Source: Planctomycetota bacterium (GTDB lineage: Bacteria > Planctomycetota > MHYJ01 > JACQXL01 > JAVHLO01). Taken from it: a stretch of 6,291 nucleotides of DNA. The notes beneath the pieces are model-generated. The model saw only the letters and a list, made by a program, of their open reading frames with translations, made no database searches and had not been told where the DNA came from. Made by a program: the position numbers and the translations under genes. The stretch lies in contig JAVHLO010000209.1 in assembly GCA_031082105.1 (NCBI GenBank), positions 1 to 6,291 on the forward strand. Reading direction: 5' to 3'. Position 1 is the stretch's first letter. Each line of letters begins with the position of its first letter. This document shows positions 1 to 6,178 of this stretch, piece by piece.

Positions 1-40
1 GTGGCGCCGTCAGGCGCTCGATTGGACAACGCCTTACGGC

Positions 41-56
41 GTCACTACGAACTCGG
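41..56 (+). repeat. Short dispersed repeat, module A, left copy
   Basis: The 16-base sequence GTCACTACGAACTCGG matches GTCATTCCGAACTCGG at 6246-6261 in 14 of 16 positions, in the same orientation. Together with the neighbouring module at 73-94, which also recurs at the right edge, this suggests a dispersed intergenic repeat family rather than chance. Function unknown. Confidence 0.45.
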
Positions 57-72
57 GGCGCATGTCGCCGCG

Positions 73-94
73 TTCGTAAATAATGCGGGCTAGC
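73..94 (+). repeat. Short dispersed repeat, module B, left copy
   Basis: This 22-base stretch matches the reverse complement of 6201-6222 in 19 of 22 positions; the shared core reads TTCGTRAATAAYGCGGGCT. The two copies sit about 6.1 kb apart in opposite orientations on either side of the five genes. Both lie outside any supported gene. I infer a dispersed intergenic repeat; two copies in one window do not show whether it is mobile or a functional site. Confidence 0.55.
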
Positions 95-124
95 GCAATC
101 GGACGGATGGTTTGAGAATCCTGT

Positions 125-952
125 ATGGACCGTAACTGCCATGATCGTCAGAGCTGGTCACTTCCCCGGCGCGTCCTCCGGGCCGCGCTGGACTTGTGTG
201 GCAACGCCGTGCGCAGGATCAGGACGCTCGGATGGAGACCAGCTCTGATCGGCCTGTACGTCTACTTTGGAAACATGGTGCTACGGGCGTACAATCGCCT
301 GCCCCTGGCGGCCAGGTTCGAGTGCCCGTGCTGCGGATGGCGGGGAAGAAGATACCTGTTCCATGACGTGATCGGCTACTACAAGACGGACTCCGTCTGC
401 CCGGACTGCCGCGCACATGAGAAGCACCGATGGTTCTTTCTCTTTTTTCAGCGGAAGCTGGCGAGCATTCCGCCGGACGGGTCGGTCGTGCATTTCGCGC
501 CCGAGCCGTGGGTGTCTTCCATGCTGAGACCGAAACTCGGGCGGCGGTATGTGACTGCCGACCTATGCGAGTCCTCTGTGGATCTCAAGGCGGACCTTGC
601 AGCGATTCCCCTGAGGACCGCGGCCGCCTCGTCGCTGATCGTCTTCAATGTTCTTGACTATGTGCGCAGGGACTTGGTAGCATTAGGGGAGATGAGGCGG
701 GTGCTCGGTTGCGAAGGCGTTCTGTATCTGCACGTACCGCTTCGAGCGGGTGGGAAACCAACGCTCCAGTACTCGTGCCCGGACCCCCTTGACAGCCTGC
801 ACATCCGAAAGTATGGTCTGGACATACTTGAGCTCTTTCGGAAGAGCGGTTTTCGGACCGCGTTGGTGACACCGCGTTCCATGTTCGACAGAGACGAGAT
901 CCAGCGATACGGATTGAATCGCGACGGCATATTCGAGTGTTTTCCCGCGTGA
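125..952 (+). CDS. Class I SAM-dependent methyltransferase-like protein with Cys4 zinc-ribbon-like motif
   Basis: A 275-residue protein resembling the methyltransferases often found in polysaccharide clusters. A Cys cluster, C67-P-C-C70-G and C92-P-D-C95, is followed by HEKHRW (98-103), equivalent to the ERHR motif of this family, and probably forms a zinc ribbon. The Rossmann part follows: VVHFAPEPW (121-129) in place of the usual glycine-rich motif I, TADL (144-147) with the acidic motif II residue, then VDLKADLAAIPL and the motif IV-like NVLDYV (175-180). HIRKYG-x11-GF (226-243) fits the family's usual C-terminal end. Residues 1-60 are basic and amphipathic, with no clear signal peptide. 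The likely role is methylating a sugar or glycan end, but the substrate is unknown and motif I is degenerate, so activity is not certain. The ATG at 125 has no strong ribosome-binding site. It leads the glycosyltransferase run, probably as the first gene of the operon. Confidence 0.8.
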   Translation: MDRNCHDRQSWSLPRRVLRAALDLCGNAVRRIRTLGWRPALIGLYVYFGNMVLRAYNRLPLAARFECPCCGWRGRRYLFHDVIGYYKTDSVCPDCRAHEKHRWFFLFFQRKLASIPPDGSVVHFAPEPWVSSMLRPKLGRRYVTADLCESSVDLKADLAAIPLRTAAASSLIVFNVLDYVRRDLVALGEMRRVLGCEGVLYLHVPLRAGGKPTLQYSCPDPLDSLHIRKYGLDILELFRKSGFRTALVTPRSMFDRDEIQRYGLNRDGIFECFPA

Positions 953-1046
953 CATGCATGCCCGGCGGTCCGGTGATCCCATGCCGTCCGAAGGGACGCC
1001 GGAGCGTGTGCCCGCGGTACCAGATCGGAAGTGCGGTGTTCTCGTC

Positions 1047-2369
1047 ATGAAGAGAGTCCTGTTCATCACGCATTCGTTTCCCCCGCTGGCGACTGCAGGA
1101 GTCCAGCGCGCCGTCAGTTTCGTGAGGCATTTGCCGTCCTTCGGCTGGGAACCGACCGTGCTGACGGTAGGTTCCGACCCCGCGTACGGGATTGACCGGA
1201 GTACCTGTGCCCGCGTTCCTCCGTCCGTGACGGTCGTGCGCACCGGGATGCTGTCCCCGGTGTTGCTCTTCAAGGCCCTGTGGGGACTTCGGCTCCATCG
1301 AGTTGCCGCACTGATTGGCAAGGCCGTCCTGTTTCCGGACGACAAGATCGGCTGGTTCCCCTTCGCCGTTCGGGCTGCGCTGCGCATATGTCGTGAGAAG
1401 AGGATCGACGTTGTCTATACGACATCCCCGCCGGAGACGGCGCAGTTGATCGGACTCTATCTGAAGCGCAGACTTCGGTTGCCCTGGGTTGTCGACTACC
1501 GGAATGAGTGGTTCACCAACCCATACGCGCCCGTGCGTGGCGGCGGGTTGCGGGCAGCCGCCCACGCCAGGCTCGAAAGGCAGGTCGCCCGCACGGCTGA
1601 TGGCGTGATAACGCTCAGCCCCGCGCACACGAGGATGATGGTCGAAGAAGACCCTGCAAACGCGTCGAAATACGCTACGATCGAGAACGGCTTCGATGCG
1701 GACGAGTTTGCGGACGCTGCCGCGGCGGCCCTCGACCCGCGGCCCACCGCGCGATCCGATGGGCCGCGCACTCTCCCGGACAGTGACGTGCTTAAGGTCG
1801 TCTATGTGGGCGTCTTTCACTCGACCATGGATGGCTCGACTTTCTTCGAAGTCTGTGATCGCCTCCTCACACGCGGCGCAATCGATAGAAAGCGGTTCAG
1901 GTTCTGCATGGCGGGCTATCCTTGGCGGGTGGGGAAGTACCGCAGAGGTCGCGAAAGTTGGTTCGAGTATCTGGGCTACCTGGAGCGTCACGATGCGCTT
2001 CGGCTGATGCACACGGCCGACCTTCTTCTTCTTCTCATACGCCATGACGCGCCGCGTACGCTGCCGGGTAAGCTGTACGAGTACATTGCCACGGGAAAGC
2101 CGATACTGGCGCTTGTGCCGCCTGAGGGTCTGGCTGCCGACATCGTGAGGCGCACGCGCACGGGGTTCGTCGTACCTCCTGACAGGCCCGAGGAGGTCGA
2201 GAATCTTCTTGGCTGTCTCTATCGGAAATGGGCAGAGGGTGGACTGAAGGTCGAGCCGTCCAGGGAAGAGGTCGCCAGGTACGAGAGAAGCATCCAAGTG
2301 CCGCGACTCGCGGAAATCCTGGCGGCCGCCGAAGCGGACGGTCGGGCCCGCCGGGCGACAGGAAGGTAG
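1047..2369 (+). CDS. Glycosyltransferase, GT-B fold, family 4 type (first of three)
   Basis: A 440-residue cytoplasmic or membrane-associated glycosyltransferase that would move a sugar from a nucleotide donor to a growing glycan. The N-terminal domain starts with a beta strand and loop, VLFITHSFPPLATAGVQR (4-21), as in GT4 enzymes. FPDDKIGW (96-103) and VVDYRNEW (148-155) are motifs of the subgroup whose members usually carry a DxRDxW-like motif. The C-terminal donor-binding domain has ENGFDADEF (213-221), VVYVGVFH (251-258), and GKLYEYIATGKPI (341-353), the usual nucleotide-sugar-contact region. The ATG at 1047 was chosen because the protein then begins directly with the first strand. The frame is open upstream to an ATG at 954, one base after the previous stop, which would add 31 residues of no recognisable homology. 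No clear ribosome-binding site supports either start. Donor and acceptor sugars cannot be told from the sequence. Confidence 0.88.
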   Translation: MKRVLFITHSFPPLATAGVQRAVSFVRHLPSFGWEPTVLTVGSDPAYGIDRSTCARVPPSVTVVRTGMLSPVLLFKALWGLRLHRVAALIGKAVLFPDDKIGWFPFAVRAALRICREKRIDVVYTTSPPETAQLIGLYLKRRLRLPWVVDYRNEWFTNPYAPVRGGGLRAAAHARLERQVARTADGVITLSPAHTRMMVEEDPANASKYATIENGFDADEFADAAAAALDPRPTARSDGPRTLPDSDVLKVVYVGVFHSTMDGSTFFEVCDRLLTRGAIDRKRFRFCMAGYPWRVGKYRRGRESWFEYLGYLERHDALRLMHTADLLLLLIRHDAPRTLPGKLYEYIATGKPILALVPPEGLAADIVRRTRTGFVVPPDRPEEVENLLGCLYRKWAEGGLKVEPSREEVARYERSIQVPRLAEILAAAEADGRARRATGR

Positions 2370-2390
2370 TCGGCGTCCGCCGCCAGCGGA

Positions 2391-2402
2391 ACATGATCAT
2401 GT
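2391..2402. other. Perfect 12-bp palindrome in the gap between glycosyltransferase genes
   Basis: ACATGATCATGT is a perfect inverted repeat lying 22 bases after the stop of the first glycosyltransferase gene, inside the 105-base gap 2370-2474. The gap holds no open frame of note, no clear -35/-10 pair and no U-tract terminator. The palindrome could be a protein-binding site or chance; nothing else supports a function. Confidence 0.2.
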
Positions 2403-2474
2403 GAACCAACGTCAGACTCGGTTGATCAATGAAGACGCATTAGAGGCCGACAAAGCACTGAGTGGACTTCGAAG

Positions 2475-3722
2475 ATGAATATTCTATACGCATGCGCCGT
2501 GGACCTGTCCCAGCAGTTCGCTGGAACGACGCACGTCCTGGAGACGGTCAATGGTCTTAGAAGGCGCGGGCACAGGGTACTTCTGGTAAGTACGAAGCAT
2601 GGAAGATCTGAAACAACTGCACCTGGCCATAGGGATTCCTTCCGCCTTCCTGTGCCACAGGTGCCCGTACTCAGACCGCTGGTCTTTCATGTTCTCCTCT
2701 TTGTCTACATCGTGTGTGTCACATTGCGACACAGGATCCACGTGATCTACGAGCGTGAGATTCCCTTCGGATTCGGACTCCGTATCGCGGCGCTGCTTAT
2801 GCAGATTCCAAGGGTCGTCGAGGTGAATGGTCTGCCGGGCGACGAAGAGAATGCTCCTGTGCAGCGCAAATTGAGAGACAAGCTTCGAGCAATATTCCAG
2901 CGAATCGACTTGCGTGCGGCAAGCGCGGTGGTTACAGTTACAGCGAGAATGAAGAGGGTACTCATCGAGTGCTATTCCCTGCGACCGGAACGGGTAGCGG
3001 TGGTGCAGAACGGCGCGAATGACACTCTGTTCCGGCCCTTGGACAAGTTCAGGTGTCGTTCTGAGACAGGGCTAAGCCATGCGCGAAAGTACATTTGCTA
3101 TGTTGGCAGTTTTTTTCGGTATCACGCCATTGAGAATATCGTCAAAGCCGCTCCGGCTGTCATTGCTGGAAGGCCGGAGGTCGTCTTTCTGCTTGTGGGC
3201 GACGGTCAGGAGAGAAGACGGTGCGAGGAGATGGTCAAAGTCGCGAAACTTGGTGAACACTTCCTTTTCACCGGCGCGCGACCGTACGAGACAATCCCGA
3301 AGTACATTTGTGCGTCCGACCTTTGCCTGTTCATGTATCGCCCCGGCAGCCCCCGCCAGAGTGTTTCTCCCTTGAAGGTCTTCGAGTATTTGGCCTGCGA
3401 AAGACCTGTTCTTGTGCTTGCCAACGATTGCGACATGCTGGGCACGGCAGCAGAAGCTGCTGGGTCTCCACCTTTCTTGCACCATGATGATGTCGGACCT
3501 CCTTTGGTCGCCAGAGGGATACTTGCCGCGTTGTCGGATCCTGAGATTCTGGAGGAAACAGCCAGGAGAGGAAGAGAATTCGTCCTGCAACACCATACGT
3601 GGGCGCGGGTCGCGCAAGATATTGAATTCGTGCTTCTGGGAACCAGGGCCGGCAGGAAGGCGCGACACTCTGTGCATGTTGGCCCGCGCCCAAAAGCGGA
3701 GGCGGCTGCCGTCCTGCGATGA
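2475..3722 (+). CDS. Glycosyltransferase, GT-B fold, family 4 type (second of three)
   Basis: A 415-residue GT4-like enzyme of a different subgroup from its neighbours. The N-terminal domain shows MNILYACAVD, then GTTHVLETVNGLRRRGHRV (17-35), the loop and first helix that normally follow the acceptor-site glycine. VVEVNG (114-119) lies at the domain core. A hydrophobic stretch at 69-84 (LVFHVLLFVYIVCVTL) may attach it to the inner membrane face. In the donor domain are VVQNGANDTLFRP (176-188), CYVGSFFRYHAIE (208-220), LLVGDGQERR (239-248) and SPLKVFEYLACERPVL (298-313), the nucleotide-sugar-binding segment with the FEY glutamate. A basic tail of about 25 residues after 390 is outside the usual fold. 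Only a weak GAAG adjoins the ATG at 2475, and no better start is seen. A T7 run lies in frame at 3110-3116. Its place between two other transferases suggests one linkage of the same glycan; the sugar is unknown. Confidence 0.88.
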   Translation: MNILYACAVDLSQQFAGTTHVLETVNGLRRRGHRVLLVSTKHGRSETTAPGHRDSFRLPVPQVPVLRPLVFHVLLFVYIVCVTLRHRIHVIYEREIPFGFGLRIAALLMQIPRVVEVNGLPGDEENAPVQRKLRDKLRAIFQRIDLRAASAVVTVTARMKRVLIECYSLRPERVAVVQNGANDTLFRPLDKFRCRSETGLSHARKYICYVGSFFRYHAIENIVKAAPAVIAGRPEVVFLLVGDGQERRRCEEMVKVAKLGEHFLFTGARPYETIPKYICASDLCLFMYRPGSPRQSVSPLKVFEYLACERPVLVLANDCDMLGTAAEAAGSPPFLHHDDVGPPLVARGILAALSDPEILEETARRGREFVLQHHTWARVAQDIEFVLLGTRAGRKARHSVHVGPRPKAEAAAVLR

Positions 3723-3761
3723 AGGGACAGGTTGTTTCAGACCTTCCGCCGAAAGTTGAGA

Positions 3762-4910
3762 ATGAGCCGACTTCGAATATGTTACATTTCTGACTGGGCG
3801 AGTGTTCACTGCCAACGCTGGGCCACGGCCATGGCGGGGCGTGGCCACAACGTCATTGTTGTTACGCCATACGCCGGTGCGCAGCCAAGGCCCGCGGGAG
3901 CCGTGCCCGTTGTGGTTCGTCCCCTCTATCCCTTTGGCGCGCGCGCGCTCATGCGTCCGTTGCACGCTCTGCTAAACTGCGTCAGCTTTCGACGGTTTCT
4001 TGCGCGAAGCGCACCAGACGTCATCCATCTCATGGGTCTGTTTCCCGTGCTCCACCCTATGTTGACACCGACGGTATCTCGTTTGAGCCGTCTCGTGGTC
4101 TCAACATGGGGTGCCGACATCGTCTGGGACCCGCCGAAGGATGAACCGCTTTCGAAAGAGCCGTTCCTCTCGGTCTGGACCAAGAAGTTCATCCTCCGCC
4201 AGGCCCGCGCTATCACCGCAACAAGCCGATTCCAGGTCGCAGTGACACAGGAATACGCTCCTCCGTGGCTGACCGTCCGGCACATCCCCTACGGCGTAGA
4301 CCTCGGCCTCTTCAATCCGGAACGCTATCCGAAACGGCCCGACGGGCCGCTCTTCATCGCCTACGTGAAATCCGTCGCGCCAAAGTACGGACCGGATGTC
4401 GCACTTGCCGCATTTCGCATCGTCAAGAGCGAAATCCGCCATGCGGGCATGATCATGGCCGGCGACGGCCCAATGCTCGCGTCGCTCAAGCGCACTGCCG
4501 CTGACTCTCGCCTCGATGATGCCGTCAGATTCCTCGGCCGGGTCGGACATGAGGAGGTGCCCGCTGTCCTTGCCTCCGCCGACCTCCTCGTCATGCCTTC
4601 CGTCTGCGAGGAGACGTTCGGCGTCGTTGCTCTCGAAGCCGCCGCCATGGGTTTGCCTGTCATCGCATCGAAGGTCGGCGGCGTCAGCGAGGTCGTGGTC
4701 GACGGCGTGACCGGACTTCTCGTTCCGCCCGGCGATGAGAAGACCCTCGCGCGCGCCATCATCGAGCTCGCCCGCGACCGCGCGCGGATGAAGGCCATGG
4801 GCCGGGCCGGGCGTGAGTTCGTCGCCAAGACATACTCGTGGGACAGGTGCGTCGACCAGATGGAGGAAGTCTATCTCCAGGTCGCACGTGGGAAGGCAGA
4901 TCGCGGATGA
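3762..4910 (+). CDS. Glycosyltransferase, GT-B fold, family 4, retaining EX7E type (third of three)
   Basis: A 382-residue classic GT4 (retaining) enzyme and the clearest of the three. Residues 4-35 (LRICYISDW to VIVVTP) form the first strand and helix. VVSTWGADI (112-120) is the acceptor-side core motif. HIPYGVDLGLFNP (174-186) marks the domain junction, SVAPKYGPDVALAAF (204-218) the donor-domain start, and MAGDGP (232-237) the following strand. The EX7E catalytic motif is complete, E284 and E292 within CEETFGVVALEAAAMGLPV, followed by GGVSEVV and DGVTGLLVPPGD as usual. The ATG at 3762, 39 bases after the previous stop, gives the normal N-terminus. An in-frame TTG at 3732 preceded by AAGGGA would add 10 residues and has the better ribosome-binding sequence, so the start is not settled. 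A (GC)6 run at 3937-3948 lies in coding sequence. Donor sugar unknown. The stop overlaps an ATG (ATGA, 4907-4910) that opens into repeat DNA. Confidence 0.92.
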   Translation: MSRLRICYISDWASVHCQRWATAMAGRGHNVIVVTPYAGAQPRPAGAVPVVVRPLYPFGARALMRPLHALLNCVSFRRFLARSAPDVIHLMGLFPVLHPMLTPTVSRLSRLVVSTWGADIVWDPPKDEPLSKEPFLSVWTKKFILRQARAITATSRFQVAVTQEYAPPWLTVRHIPYGVDLGLFNPERYPKRPDGPLFIAYVKSVAPKYGPDVALAAFRIVKSEIRHAGMIMAGDGPMLASLKRTAADSRLDDAVRFLGRVGHEEVPAVLASADLLVMPSVCEETFGVVALEAAAMGLPVIASKVGGVSEVVVDGVTGLLVPPGDEKTLARAIIELARDRARMKAMGRAGREFVAKTYSWDRCVDQMEEVYLQVARGKADRG

Positions 4911-4931
4911 AACCCGTATGTCGTGACGGGG

Positions 4932-5059
4932 ATGAAACAACGGACGGACGGAAGAACGAAAGCACGGAAGAACGAAAGGACGGAAGAACTGACGAACGGA
5001 AGAACGATAGGGCAACAAATCGGGAGAACGGACGAACGAAAGAACAGCGGAATGTAGGA
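4932..5059. repeat. Degenerate 16-bp tandem repeat, T-poor on the + strand
   Basis: Units follow ACGGAAGAACGAAAGG with a strict 16-base spacing. Good units lie at 4948-4963, 4964-4979, 4980-4995, 4996-5011 and 5028-5043; degenerate ones at 4932-4947 (about 11/16), 5012-5027 and 5044-5059. From 4934 to 4989 there is no T at all, giving strong strand asymmetry. Because 16 is not a multiple of three, the translated repeat changes frame with every unit, which argues against a selected protein repeat. It begins about 20 bases after the last glycosyltransferase stop. No terminator-like hairpin is seen here. Confidence 0.8.
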
Positions 5060-5109
5060 ACACTCGGAGTCCGGCAAGAACATCGTGCCGTAGCGCGCCA
5101 ACGCCCGCC

Positions 5110-5228
5110 TGTCATTCCCGCGAAGGCGGAAATCCGGTGCCCGTCGCCCCCTCGTATGTGCCTTTCAGCGCGACTTGGTCCTCGTGCCGCTCAGGCCTCC
5201 CTGGATTCCCGCTTCCGCGGGAATGACA
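5110..5228. repeat. 119-bp element with 26-bp inverted ends, dRS3-like palindromes
   Basis: The ends 5110-5135 and 5203-5228 are inverted copies matching at 23 of 26 positions, both starting TGTCATTCCCGCG when read inward. Each end is itself palindromic. The right one is a perfect ATTCCC-N8-GGGAAT (5205-5224: 8-bp stem, TTCC loop). The left (5114-5133) has one mismatch in that stem. The pattern is that of dRS3-type repeats known from Neisseria and of similar intergenic repeats in many other bacteria. The 67 bases between the ends hold no gene and no obvious target duplication flanks the element. As RNA the two ends can pair into one long stem or fold as two hairpins, so it may affect the end of the upstream transcript. 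Whether it moves, and by what enzyme, cannot be seen. Confidence 0.8.
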
Positions 5229-5272
5229 TTCCAGACTGCCCCGGCGTCCTGCGCGCATGATATCGCTTTTTC

Positions 5273-5300
5273 TTGCAAAATCCCGCGCCGATGCTATAGT
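5273..5300 (+). promoter_or_regulatory. Sigma70-type promoter with extended -10, for the uridyltransferase gene
   Basis: A -35-like TTGCAA (5273-5278) and a -10 TATAGT (5295-5300) are separated by 16 bases, and TGC at 5292-5294 gives an extended -10 (TGn). Transcription would start near 5306-5308, leaving a leader of about 57-59 bases before the ATG at 5365. The site lies just downstream of the inverted-repeat element, as expected if the last gene has its own promoter. Confidence 0.6.
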
Positions 5301-5311
5301 AAGGAGCTCTT

Positions 5312-5340
5312 TGGCCTCGACAACGGGTCGCCCGAGGCCA
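5312..5340 (+). promoter_or_regulatory. Leader hairpin of the uridyltransferase gene
   Basis: TGGCCTCG (5312-5319) and CGAGGCCA (5333-5340) form a perfect 8-bp stem with a 13-base loop, within the predicted 5' leader. A shorter stem, CGAC/GTCG (5318-5321/5327-5330), competes with the base of the loop. No U-run follows, so it is not a standard terminator. It may stabilise the mRNA or shape translation of a gene with no good ribosome-binding site. No known riboswitch class is recognised. Confidence 0.4.
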
Positions 5341-5364
5341 TTGCACGGTTGTTGTGAACCGCAA

Positions 5365-6165
5365 ATGAGATCAAAAGACTCCCCTCGCCTCGCGGGCGTC
5401 GTGCTCGCCGCCGGCAAGGGGAAGAGAATGAAGTCGCGAAAAGCCAAGGTCCTCCATGCGCTGGGCGGCAGGCCCATGCTCTGGCATGTGCTCAGGGCCA
5501 TGCGGACCGCGGGTATCCGCGATGTCTGCGTGGTCACCGGGTTCCAGGCCGCGGCCGTCAGGAGGGTGGTGCGCCCGCTCCTCGAAGAGATCGAGTTCCC
5601 GCTTCGCGTGGAATGGGTCAACCAGCACGAACAACTCGGCACGGCCCACGCGCTCATGGCAGCCGAGCCGGTGTTCGTCGGCGATGACGGCGAGGTGCCC
5701 TTCGAGAAAACGAAGAGGATCCTCGTCGTCTGCGGAGACGTGCCGCTCATCCGGCCGGCGACGCTCGAAGCGTTCGTCCGCGCCCATGAATCCGAAAAGG
5801 TGGCGTGTTCCGTCATGACGACGATTCCGGAGAAGCCGGGCAACTATGGACGCATCGTCAGGGGGCCGGACGGCGACATAGAATCGATCGTCGAGGCCCG
5901 GGACGCCTCGGAGACGGAACGCGCAATCCGCGAGATCAACGCCGGCGTGTATATCTTCGAATCGCCCGCCGTCTTCCGGGCGCTGCAAAAGGTGGGTTGC
6001 GATAACGCCAAGTGCGAATACTATCTTACGGACGTCGTTGCTGTCTTGAACGCGCGTGGAGACCGCGTGATGCCCTTCCTCGTGCTGGATTCGCTGGAAG
6101 TCCTGGGTATCAACGACAGGCGCGAACTCGCAGGCGCGCGTGAGCTGATCGCGGCCCGGGGGTGA
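5365..6165 (+). CDS. glmU: N-acetylglucosamine-1-phosphate uridyltransferase, GlmU N-terminal domain only
   Basis: A 266-residue cytoplasmic enzyme expected to make UDP-GlcNAc and pyrophosphate from UTP and GlcNAc-1-phosphate, with Mg2+. All hallmarks of the GlmU pyrophosphorylase domain are present: LAAGKGKRMKS (14-24, with K20 where Thr is common), KVLH (28-31), QLGTAHAL (90-97), CGDVPLI with the metal-binding Asp125, GNYGRIVR (159-166), IVEARDAS (175-182), EINAGVY (190-196), EYYLTDVV (218-225) and GIN with Asn250 (248-250). The protein ends at the linker helix. Bifunctional GlmU is about 450-460 residues and continues into a left-handed beta-helix acetyltransferase, which is absent; downstream DNA to 6291 shows none in any frame. 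A separate glucosamine-1-phosphate acetyltransferase would then be needed if this is the GlmU of the cell. The ATG at 5365 sits ten residues before the first strand, as usual. It probably has its own promoter at 5273-5300. Confidence 0.9.
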   Translation: MRSKDSPRLAGVVLAAGKGKRMKSRKAKVLHALGGRPMLWHVLRAMRTAGIRDVCVVTGFQAAAVRRVVRPLLEEIEFPLRVEWVNQHEQLGTAHALMAAEPVFVGDDGEVPFEKTKRILVVCGDVPLIRPATLEAFVRAHESEKVACSVMTTIPEKPGNYGRIVRGPDGDIESIVEARDASETERAIREINAGVYIFESPAVFRALQKVGCDNAKCEYYLTDVVAVLNARGDRVMPFLVLDSLEVLGINDRRELAGARELIAARG

Positions 6166-6178
6166 CTACCTGTGCGGT

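Larger units (their letters stand above)
1..124. other. Non-coding region upstream of the cluster
   Basis: No convincing gene is seen here. Two short hairpins are visible: a 5-bp stem at 4-8/13-17 (GCGCC-GTCA-GGCGC) and a 5-bp stem at 29-33/38-42 (ACGCC-TTAC-GGCGT). They are followed by two repeat modules (41-56 and 73-94) that recur near the right end of the window. Frame 1 is open from base 1 to a TAG at 91-93 and could in principle be the tail of an upstream protein, but most of it lies in repeat and hairpin sequence and it resembles no family I know. No clear promoter for the downstream gene was found. Confidence 0.5.

Noticed and set aside
1..93. Open frame 1 to a TAG at 91-93 as the tail of an upstream gene
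   Set aside because: Thirty codons that overlap hairpins and both repeat modules, with no family resemblance; too little to call a partial gene.
645..2297. Long open minus-strand frame (550 codons) opposite the methyltransferase and first glycosyltransferase
   Set aside because: Shadow of GC-rich codon use on the + strand. It spans two genes with clear family motifs, and its translation is Arg/Pro/His-rich with no recognisable domain.
2403..2474. Promoter before the second glycosyltransferase (TTGATC at 2422-2427)
   Set aside because: No acceptable -10 box lies at 15-19 bases from it.
3937..3948. (GC)6 run as a phase-variation or Z-DNA site
   Set aside because: Short, inside GC-rich coding sequence, and the encoded residues are normal for the region; likely chance.
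3072..3965. Open minus-strand frame of 297 codons opposite the second glycosyltransferase
   Set aside because: No domain seen, Arg/Gly/Ser-rich, and antisense to a gene with intact GT4 motifs.
4101..5063. Open minus-strand frame of 320 codons ending in the third glycosyltransferase
   Set aside because: Its start lies in the 16-base repeat (giving Phe/Arg/Ser/Val low-complexity sequence) and the rest is antisense to a well-supported GT4 gene.
4911..5109. CRISPR-like array from the regularly spaced repeat units
   Set aside because: Units are 16 bases head to tail with no spacers, so it is a simple tandem repeat.
5112..5843. Open minus-strand frame of 243 codons across the inverted-repeat element and the uridyltransferase start
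   Set aside because: Part of its translation comes from the repeat and the rest is antisense to GlmU motifs.
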